Shown: one piece after another, positions 17,308 to 23,278 of the stretch | Layout of the letters: every line of letters begins with the position of its first letter | How positions within the stretch are numbered: the first letter of the stretch is position 1 | DNA from: Amycolatopsis keratiniphila subsp. keratiniphila | GTDB lineage: Bacteria; Actinomycetota; Actinomycetes; Mycobacteriales; Pseudonocardiaceae | Direction of reading: 5' to 3' | NCBI RefSeq assembly: GCF_001620365.2 | Contig: NZ_LQMT02000036.1 | Coordinates: 148,517 to 212,516, forward strand | Length of the DNA stretch: 64,000 bases | Program-made: the position numbers and the translations under genes | The notes under the pieces: model-generated | What the model saw: the letters and a program-made list of their open reading frames with translations, nothing else | Databases searched by the model: none | What the model was told of the DNA's origin: nothing

Positions 17308-17350
17308 CCGGACGAGTGGGTGCCGTACCCGGCCAGCGACAAGACGGCGC
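17308..17350 (+). promoter_or_regulatory. Guanidine-III (ykkC-III) riboswitch
   Basis: The sequence CCGGACGAG (17308-17316), then GTGCCGTACCCGG (17320-17332), then GACAAGACGGCGC (17338-17350) reproduces the core of the guanidine-III aptamer. P1 forms between CCGG (17308-17311) and CCGG (17329-17332). The pseudoknot forms between GTGCCGT (17320-17326) and ACGGCGC (17344-17350), with one G:T wobble. The conserved ACGAG and GACAAG linkers are present. The pseudoknot strand ends only four bases before the GGGAG ribosome site of the exporter ATG at 17365, which fits translational control: guanidinium binding would free or reshape the leader. A small hairpin ACCTC/GAGGT precedes it at 17290-17305. 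Confidence 0.88.
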
Positions 17351-17364
17351 TCTGGGAGCGCGTC

Positions 17365-17679
17365 ATGTCGTGGCTTGTCCTCATCGTCTCGGGTGTACTG
17401 GAAGCCGTCTGGGCCACCGCCCTCGGCAAATCCGAAGGATTGTCCCGGCCGGTGCCGTCGGTGATCTTCGGCGTGACACTGGTCGCCAGCATGGTGGGTC
17501 TCGCTTACGCGATGAAGGATCTCCCCGTCGGCACCGCCTACGCGGTCTGGGTCGGCATCGGGGCTTCGCTCACCGTCGCCTACGGCATGTGGTCGGGCGC
17601 GGAAACCGTTTCGGTGGCCCGGATCCTGCTGATCGTGGGGATCGTCGCCTGCGTGGTGGGCCTGAAGGTCCTGCACTGA
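17365..17679 (+). CDS. gdx: Guanidinium exporter Gdx (SMR family, SugE-type)
   Basis: This 104-aa small multidrug-resistance family protein has four TM helices. The central Glu13 and Trp16 are present (SGVLEAVWATALGKSEG), with GLAYAMKDLPVGTAYAVWVGIGASLTVAYG as in Gdx/SugE proteins. It works as an antiparallel dimer exchanging protons for guanidinium. The riboswitch directly upstream (17308-17350) strongly supports guanidinium rather than general drugs as substrate. ATG at 17365 has GGGAG seven bases upstream; the longer open frame starting at 17215 runs through the riboswitch and is rejected. Confidence 0.93.
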   Translation: MSWLVLIVSGVLEAVWATALGKSEGLSRPVPSVIFGVTLVASMVGLAYAMKDLPVGTAYAVWVGIGASLTVAYGMWSGAETVSVARILLIVGIVACVVGLKVLH

Positions 17680-17689
17680 CCCCGGTCCA

Positions 17690-17950
17690 GGTGGTCGTGA
17701 GTGGCGATCCGGGTCAGAGCCAATGGCGTCTCGGACACCCACCGGCGGTCTCGCGTGACTGATTGGACGACTCACGTGATCCGGCGGACGACACGCGTGT
17801 CTGGGCGGACGACACGCGGCGGAGCGGCACCGGGGGGTGTGTCGTCCGTCGGATCACGGGTGCCGTCCGATCAGTCACGCGAAGCCGCCGTTCGGTCCAG
17901 GTGGTCGTGAGTGGCGATTCGGGTTAGAACCCGAATCGCCACTCACGACC
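17690..17950. repeat. Dispersed repeat element, copy B, ending in a 23-bp perfect hairpin
   Basis: It matches copy A (1289-1505) through most of its length: AGAGCCAA, GGTCTCGCGTGACTG, GGCGGACGACACGCGTGTCTGG, an internal reverse-oriented GTGTCGTCCGTCGGATCACG, and CCGCCGTTCGG. It begins and ends with the module GTCGTGAGTGGCGAT. It lies between the convergent gdx and secreted protease genes. No gene is visible in it. Confidence 0.75.
17903..17950. terminator. Very strong bidirectional hairpin (23-bp arms, 2-nt loop)
   Basis: Positions 17903-17925 (GGTCGTGAGTGGCGATTC...) are the exact reverse complement of 17928-17950, with only AG between them. It lies between convergent genes. The first 18 bases recur at 63983-64000. 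Confidence 0.75.
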
Positions 17951-17966
17951 AACCCGGCCGAAGAGG

Positions 17967-18003
17967 GACCGCCCCCGACGCACGGACGACGTCGGGGGCG
18001 GTC
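17967..18003 (-). terminator. Terminator of the secreted protease gene
   Basis: GACCGCCCCCGACG (17967-17980) pairs perfectly with CGTCGGGGGCGGTC (17990-18003) across a 9-nt loop. It lies about 44 bp beyond the protease stop at 18047. Confidence 0.65.
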
Positions 18004-18046
18004 GGGTCCGGGCGCACCCCTGCGTGTGGCCCGGACGGCTAGGTGG

Positions 18047-19372
18047 TCAGGCTCGCGCCCAAAGCGCTGGGACGTTCGGGGGCTCCCAACCGACCTGAGC
18101 GGTGTGGCCCTGCAGGGCCCGGTACGAAGCGCCGTCGTAGGTCACCGTCGCGCCCGCGGCGTAGGTGGTGCCCGCCGCCCAGGTTCCACCGGGCGGGTTG
18201 TTCGACGTCGTGGTGGTCGGCGTCGTGCTCGACGGCGGGTTCGAACCCGAGGTCACCAGGCGGAGGTTGTAGACGCTGAGGATCTCCGAAAGCGGCTGGA
18301 AGTAGAACGTGCCGCCCGAGCTGCAGTTGCCGGAGCCACCGGAGGTGACGCCCTGCGCCTGGTCGCCCGCGAGCCACGAACCGCCGGAGTCACCCGGCTC
18401 GGCGCAGGCACTGGTCCGCGTGAGGCCGGAAACGGTGCCCTGCGGGTAGTTCACCGAAGCGTTCTTCTGCTGGATCGTGCCGCAGCGCCAGCCCGTCGTG
18501 GAACCGGAGCGGCAGACCGACGCGCCGATCGCGGCCTCCTGCGAACCCGCCACCGGCACGGTGCCCGGGTAGCGGTTCACCAGCGGACGCGGGGTGTTGC
18601 CCGCGTCCACCCGGACCCACGCGTAGTCGTTGCCGGGGAAGCTGGAGCCCGCGACGGTCCCGCTCGGGTTCGAGGTCCGCGTGCCGGTGGTGCCGCAGTG
18701 GCCCGCGGTGACGAAGCCGCCCTCGACCGAGAAACCGATCGAGCACCGGCCCGAGCCGAAGGTGTAGGCGTTGCCGCCGATGACATCGATCAGCGGGACC
18801 GGGCTTTCGGTGCTGGTCTCGACCCGCACCGCGTCGGCACGCACGCCCGAGGCGGTCGCCCACGACTTCGCGGCGGCCTCGCCACCGGCGTTGGCCAGGA
18901 CGACGATCGAGTTGGTGATGGCGTCGACGTACCAGCCGGGCACGGTCTTCGGCGCGCTGGTTCCCTTGGCGTCCAACGACAACTTCGCCGCGTCGAGCTG
19001 CGCGGCGCTCCGGGCGACCGTCTTCGGCGTCGCGCCGGCCGCGCGGACGACGCCTTCCAGGGCCGCGTCGGTGACCGCGACGGTCAGCGTGGTCCCGGAC
19101 GCGTCCAGCCACGAGCCCGCGTAGGACGGGCCGAGCCGGGACTTGAGGTCGCTTTCGGCGCGGGCAGCCTTCTGCTCGACGGCGAGGCGGGTCCTTGCCT
19201 GATCCGGGCTGATCTTCAGGTCGCGCGCCATGGCGGCGACGATCTCCGACTGGACCTGGTCGGCCGCCGAGGCGGTCTGGCCGGCGCTGGCGCTCGGCGT
19301 CAGCGCGACGGCCGTGACCAGGCCCGCGCCGGTAAGGGCCGCCGCGGCGGCCGCTACGATCTTTCGGTTCAT
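18047..19372 (-). CDS. Secreted S1 serine protease (alpha-lytic/streptogrisin type) with C-terminal carbohydrate-binding module
   Basis: This 441-aa preproprotein has a Sec signal peptide (residues 1-30, cleavage after ASA). A pro-region of the alpha-lytic type follows (about 40-195), then a mature protease starting near IDVIGGNAYTF. The triad is His225 (TAGHC), Asp249 (NDYAW) and Ser329 (GDSGGS); paired cysteines occur as in streptogrisins. A Ser/Thr/Pro-rich linker (about 376-398) leads to a CBM5/12-like domain (WAAGTTYAAGATVTYDGASY, ending WEPPNVPALWARA) expected to bind chitin or similar polymer. An 18-bp palindrome lies 67 bp upstream, and a strong terminator follows. Confidence 0.92.
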   Translation of the reverse strand: MNRKIVAAAAAALTGAGLVTAVALTPSASAGQTASAADQVQSEIVAAMARDLKISPDQARTRLAVEQKAARAESDLKSRLGPSYAGSWLDASGTTLTVAVTDAALEGVVRAAGATPKTVARSAAQLDAAKLSLDAKGTSAPKTVPGWYVDAITNSIVVLANAGGEAAAKSWATASGVRADAVRVETSTESPVPLIDVIGGNAYTFGSGRCSIGFSVEGGFVTAGHCGTTGTRTSNPSGTVAGSSFPGNDYAWVRVDAGNTPRPLVNRYPGTVPVAGSQEAAIGASVCRSGSTTGWRCGTIQQKNASVNYPQGTVSGLTRTSACAEPGDSGGSWLAGDQAQGVTSGGSGNCSSGGTFYFQPLSEILSVYNLRLVTSGSNPPSSTTPTTTTSNNPPGGTWAAGTTYAAGATVTYDGASYRALQGHTAQVGWEPPNVPALWARA

Positions 19373-19438
19373 TTCAGGCGTTTCCTCACCGCGTTCCGGA
19401 AGAAGATCTCGTCCCAGACCGTACGAGGCACCTGCTAC

Positions 19439-19456
19439 AAATGGTACATACCATTT
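19439..19456. promoter_or_regulatory. Palindromic operator candidate upstream of the protease
   Basis: AAATGGTA-CA-TACCATTT is an 8+2+8 perfect inverted repeat located 67-84 bp upstream of the protease start. Its TGGT-N4-ACCA core has the same half-sites and spacing as the DasR (GntR-family) consensus TGGTCTAGACCA, though the centre differs. Control by aminosugar signals would suit a protease with a chitin-binding tail. This is inference. Confidence 0.5.
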
Positions 19457-19506
19457 AGGTCATATCCACCCCAATGGACTGGACCTTTCGACCGCTTCCG
19501 CGCTGG

Positions 19507-20490
19507 TCAGCCCACTCCCGCGTCGGTGTAGTCGACGCCATAGCCCGGATTCAACTCCAGATACTTCGAGTAGGTCGGCCGCCGGTCGATGAGTTCGCCG
19601 TACACCGCCCGCGACAGCGCGATCATCTCCGCGGCGAAGGGCCCCATCTCCCCGCGCTCGGACCAGCCGACGAGATTCCGCCAGCTCAGCGGATTCCCCG
19701 CGATCGGGACCGCGACGATCCCCGGGATCTCGTGGAACAGCGGCTGGCACAACACCACCGCGTGCCCTGATTCGACCATCTCTATACAGGTCAGCACATC
19801 GGTCTCGTACAACGAACGCGGCGTGAATCCCGACCGCGCGCACGCGGACGCGAAACAGTCGCCGAAGCATCCGTCGCCCGGCGTCGCGCACCACCGTTCG
19901 TCCGCGAGGTCGCCGAGCTCGACCTCGTTCTGCTGCGCGCGTTCGTCGCGCGCGGACATCAGCACGAACACCGGATGATGCGCGAGCGTCCGCCAGCGGA
20001 GACCGGGCTCCGGCGGCGGGGCCGCGTCACCGCAGACGCCGACGAAGGCGAAGTCCAGCGCGCCCTCGGCGGTCATGTCCGCGAGTTTGTTGGCCGACCA
20101 CGACGTATGCGTGGCGACGTGGATGTCGGGATGGGTGGTGCCGAGGCGCTGCAGCAGCGCCCCGAGCATCGGCCCCGTCGCCGAGCCGAGCCGCAAGGTC
20201 ACCGGCTCGCCGGTGCCCGCGTGCTGGGCGAGCCGCGCCGCCTCGTCGTGCAGCGACGAAACGGCGGGGAGCACCATCTTGGCCCGGTCGAGGACGAGGA
20301 GGCCGAGCGCGGTCGGCCGGGTGCCCGTGTGATCGCGCAGGAACAGCTTCCCGCCGAGGGTCCGTTCGATGCGCTTCAGTTGTGCTGTCAGTGCAGGCTG
20401 GGCCATTCCGAGCGTGTTCGCCGCCTTGGTGATACTCCCGAGTTCGGCGATCGCGCACATGATGCGCAGGTGGCGCAGTTCCAGCTCCAT
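19507..20490 (-). CDS. LysR family regulator
   Basis: This 327-aa protein has an N-terminal HTH (LRHLRIMCAIAELGSITKAANTLGMAQPALTAQLKRIE). The effector domain (about 95-305) contains TLRLGSATGPMLGALLQRL and GHAVVLCQPLFHEIPGIVAVPI. Two Cys residues lie close together (GDGCFGDCF). It has no obvious partner: the protease downstream is on the same strand but has its own promoter dyad, and the divergent gene starts 163 bp away. The target is unknown. Confidence 0.88.
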   Translation of the reverse strand: MELELRHLRIMCAIAELGSITKAANTLGMAQPALTAQLKRIERTLGGKLFLRDHTGTRPTALGLLVLDRAKMVLPAVSSLHDEAARLAQHAGTGEPVTLRLGSATGPMLGALLQRLGTTHPDIHVATHTSWSANKLADMTAEGALDFAFVGVCGDAAPPPEPGLRWRTLAHHPVFVLMSARDERAQQNEVELGDLADERWCATPGDGCFGDCFASACARSGFTPRSLYETDVLTCIEMVESGHAVVLCQPLFHEIPGIVAVPIAGNPLSWRNLVGWSERGEMGPFAAEMIALSRAVYGELIDRRPTYSKYLELNPGYGVDYTDAGVG

Positions 20491-20653
20491 CCCTCTACGT
20501 TAGTAGACATAACTGGACTGGACCAGACAAATGGTTGAGCCAAATGGCTTCGTATCGCTTGGTTCGCGTGATGCCATCGATGTCAGCAATCCCGGACACG
20601 CCGGGGGCGTCCGGCCGATACTGTCTCCACGCAACCGACGACGAGGGGGTTCA

Positions 20654-21442
20654 GTGGCGGACGAGCGTGGACGGATCCGGCGATCGCTGGCGCGCGTGAT
20701 CACCGACGACAACCTGGATCTGTACGTACTGGGCACCGTCGCACTGGCGTTCACCGTCCTGGGCGCGACCGGGATCTCGGACGTCAAAACGCTTTCCTCC
20801 GTGGTGACGGCGCTGCTGGCCCTGCTCGCCTTCTCCCAGATCCGCTCGCGGCGGCTGACCGAACAGGTCAGGGATTCGAATCGCGGCGGCCCCGCGGCGC
20901 TCTTCGAGCCGGAGTTCCCCGCGGATCTCATCTCCCGGCGCGCGGCGGCCTTCGACATCCTGCTCATCGGCCATTCGATGACCAGGACCGTGCAGGGTAT
21001 GCGCAGTGATATCAGGTCGATCCTCGAAGCGGGCGGACGGATCCGGGTTCTGGTCCTGGATCCGACCGACGAAGCGATCGTGGAAGTCGCCGATCGCCGG
21101 ATTTCCCAAAGTCTCGGACAAGGACGGCTGCGGCAGCGGATCCTCGCGACCCTGGACGAACTGACGTCCTTGAAGAGCCGGACGAGCGGCAGACTGGAGG
21201 TCCGGGTGTCGTCGCGGATCTCCTCCGCGGGCTTCAACTGTCTCGACGTCTCCACCAAACGGGGACTGATCTGCGTGCAGCACTACGAATACCGGCCCAC
21301 CGGTGAAGCCTCGCCGGTGTTCACAGTGGAACCGAAGGACGCGCCCTGGTACCGGCACTTCGCCGACGAGGCGGAACGGCTGTGGGAGGACGGCACTCCC
21401 TGGCCTATGTCCGCCGCGGACCAGCCCGCAACACCCCGGTGA
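20654..21442 (+). CDS. Two-TM protein with PLD-like/DUF5919-type cytoplasmic domain
   Basis: This 262-aa protein begins with a short basic segment and two hydrophobic helices (YVLGTVALAFTVLGATGI and VVTALLALLAFSQI). A soluble domain (about 90-255) follows, beginning AAFDILLIGHSMTRTVQGMRSDIRSILEAGGRIRVLVLDPTDEAIVE, which resembles the phospholipase-D-like fold of DUF5919 proteins. A canonical HxK motif is not evident. GTG at 20654 follows GAGGGGG by four bases; the longer open frame starting at 20531 has no ribosome site. Function is unknown; a membrane-tethered nuclease- or lipase-like effector is one possibility. Confidence 0.65.
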   Translation: MADERGRIRRSLARVITDDNLDLYVLGTVALAFTVLGATGISDVKTLSSVVTALLALLAFSQIRSRRLTEQVRDSNRGGPAALFEPEFPADLISRRAAAFDILLIGHSMTRTVQGMRSDIRSILEAGGRIRVLVLDPTDEAIVEVADRRISQSLGQGRLRQRILATLDELTSLKSRTSGRLEVRVSSRISSAGFNCLDVSTKRGLICVQHYEYRPTGEASPVFTVEPKDAPWYRHFADEAERLWEDGTPWPMSAADQPATPR

Positions 21443-21594
21443 ACGACAACTACGGCATGCTCGAAGGACGGGCGGGCCGAAGTTCGTCCTGCAGCCCGTG
21501 GACGGGCAAGAGACCCGATAACGGTTCGGAAACGGGGCTCACCCACTCGATTCCTCTCTCATAAGGTGCCTCTTTCGCACCCAGGGGAGGGTTC

Positions 21595-21909
21595 GTGCAC
21601 ATCCACGCCAGACGCCGATCCATCAGCTTCAGCGGCCGGACGATCACGATCAAAGCCGCGGTCAGCGGGCTCAACGACAAGAAGCACACGTTCAGCCTCG
21701 AGAAGGTCACAGCGATCAGGAACATCCCGCCGACGGCGTTCAAACCGGGAAGGCTCGTCTTCGAAGTGACCGGCGCGTCCAAGGCGATCGTCGAGGACGT
21801 GCCCATGTACGCCGACAAGGTCGACATGAACACCTTCACTTATGGCGGCATGAATTCGAAGCACGTGAAAGAGCTCGAAGCGGCGATCAGGAAGGCGATG
21901 AGCGGCTGA
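21595..21909 (+). CDS. Small PH-like domain protein (DUF4429-like)
   Basis: The protein is 104 aa, rich in beta-strand pattern and ending in one amphipathic helix (KHVKELEAAIRKAMSG). Strand segments such as ISFSGRTITIKAAV, HTFSLEKVTAIRNIPPTAFKPGRLVFEV resemble bacterial PH/DUF4429 domains. GTG at 21595 has GGGAGGG five bases upstream, which settles the start. It follows the two-TM gene by about 150 bp on the same strand. Function is unknown. Its transcript would end at the 27-bp hairpin that follows. Confidence 0.6.
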   Translation: MHIHARRRSISFSGRTITIKAAVSGLNDKKHTFSLEKVTAIRNIPPTAFKPGRLVFEVTGASKAIVEDVPMYADKVDMNTFTYGGMNSKHVKELEAAIRKAMSG

Positions 21910-21944
21910 CCTCGGACCCGCCGGCGCCACCAAGCCTGTCACGA

Positions 21945-22001
21945 GTGGGCTGAAGGCTCCCTTCACCGCATCTGATGCGGTGAAGGGAGCCTTCAGCCCA
22001 C
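21945..22001. terminator. Perfect 27-bp inverted repeat between convergent genes
   Basis: Positions 21945-21971 (GTGGGCTGAAGGCTCCC...) are the exact reverse complement of 21975-22001, with a 3-nt loop. The right arm contains the stop codon (21993-21995) of the minus-strand antiporter, so the element overlaps coding sequence. It belongs to the GTGAAGG-type family seen at 8034 and 8197. Confidence 0.85.
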
Positions 22002-23186
22002 GGTCCTCTTGGACTTCCGGTTCAGGAACGCCGAAGCCCCCACCCCGTGCGCGGCGACGCTCGCCAGCACGGTCACCGACATGACGCTCAGCGCGACGTC
22101 GGCCGCCTCTCCCTCCAGTGAGTTGAAGGCCAGCAGCCCGAACACGATCGACGCCGCGCCGCGCGGGGCCAGCAGGCCGATGGTCATCCGGTCCTTCCAC
22201 CGGAAGTCCGTCCGCAGCAAGGCGAGCAGCACCGGGATCAGCCGGGCGACGGTCAGCGCGACGACGCTGACGAGCACGATGCCCCAGGTGAGCCCGAACG
22301 ACAGCACCAGCACCGCGGTGCTGCCGAAGACGAACCACATCAGCAGCCCGCACAACGAACTGACGTCCTCGGCGAGCCCGAGCTCGTCCTCACCGGGGTG
22401 CCGCGCGGTCTTGTACGCGATCCCGCAGATGAACGCGGCGACGAATCCGTTGCCGCCGATCGCGACGGCGGCGGTGTAGGTCAGCAGCGGCAGCGCGACG
22501 GCCGCGACCCGCGCGGAATGCCGGGTGGACCAGCCGTGTTTGGCCGTCACGTTCATCGCCACCGCGGCCACCGCCCCGATCACGGAGCCCGCCAGCACGG
22601 CCAGCAACGCCGCCGGGATCGCGGCCTGCAGTGCCTCACCGGGCGTGTTCGCCTGGTGGTGGCTCCCCGCGAGGGTGAGCGCGAAGATGAAGACCGGCGC
22701 GACGACGCCGTCGTTGTAGCCGCTCTCGACGTTCAGCAGATGCCGCACGCGTTCGGGCACCCGGACGTCGTGCACCACCGACGTCGCCGGCGCGAAATCC
22801 GTCGGGGCGATGATGCACGCGATCAGCAGGACCGCCGCCCAGCCGAGACCCGGCAGCGTCAGCAGGCCGACGCCCATGACGATCAGGATCGTCAGCGGCA
22901 ACGCGATCAGCAGCAGCCGCACCGCCGTTTTCGCGTCGTGGCCGAGATAACCGCCCTTCACCGCGGTGGCGTCCACGAACAGCAGCAGCGCGAGGATCAG
23001 TTCCGCCGCGTTGAGCGCGATCTCGGTGTTGAGGCCGTTGCCGAGATCGTTGCGGGTGGTGAACCCGATCGCCAGCCCGGCCGCGACCATCGCCATCGGC
23101 GCGGTGATCTGCCAGCGTTCCAGCCGTGCCGCGGTCATCGTCCAGGCCAGCACGACGACCGCGCCGACGAGCACGCTCTGGATCAT
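21993..23186 (-). CDS. Cation:proton antiporter (CPA1)
   Basis: This 397-aa membrane protein has about 12 TM helices. The CPA1 hallmarks are IIAPTDFAPATSVVHD (Thr-Asp) and NVESGYNDGVVAPVFIFAL (Asn-Asp), and LLAPRGAASIVFGLLAF near the C-terminus includes the conserved Arg. It should exchange monovalent cations for protons. It follows secDF on the same strand by 92 bp, with a strong hairpin (23198-23234) just before its ribosome site. The stop lies inside a 27-bp palindrome. It differs in sequence from the antiporter at 6600-7844. Confidence 0.87.
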   Translation of the reverse strand: MIQSVLVGAVVVLAWTMTAARLERWQITAPMAMVAAGLAIGFTTRNDLGNGLNTEIALNAAELILALLLFVDATAVKGGYLGHDAKTAVRLLLIALPLTILIVMGVGLLTLPGLGWAAVLLIACIIAPTDFAPATSVVHDVRVPERVRHLLNVESGYNDGVVAPVFIFALTLAGSHHQANTPGEALQAAIPAALLAVLAGSVIGAVAAVAMNVTAKHGWSTRHSARVAAVALPLLTYTAAVAIGGNGFVAAFICGIAYKTARHPGEDELGLAEDVSSLCGLLMWFVFGSTAVLVLSFGLTWGIVLVSVVALTVARLIPVLLALLRTDFRWKDRMTIGLLAPRGAASIVFGLLAFNSLEGEAADVALSVMSVTVLASVAAHGVGASAFLNRKSKRTVG

Positions 23187-23197
23187 CTACCCCGCCC

Positions 23198-23234
23198 CTC
23201 GTTCCCGGTGGACTCCCCTGCCACCGGGAACGAG
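23198..23234 (-). terminator. 14-bp hairpin just upstream of the antiporter start
   Basis: CTCGTTCCCGGTGG (23198-23211) pairs perfectly with CCACCGGGAACGAG (23221-23234) across a 9-nt loop. It may terminate secDF. However, it ends only 11 bases before the antiporter ATG and abuts its G-rich ribosome site, so a 5'-UTR regulatory role is also possible. Confidence 0.5.
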
Positions 23235-23278
23235 CATAGAGGCCGGGCGGAGCGCGGCGGTCCACAAAGGAACGTCGA

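Noticed and set aside
17215..17364. N-terminal extension of the SMR protein
   Set aside because: The extra 50 codons run through the guanidine-III riboswitch and disrupt the normal 104-residue SMR length.
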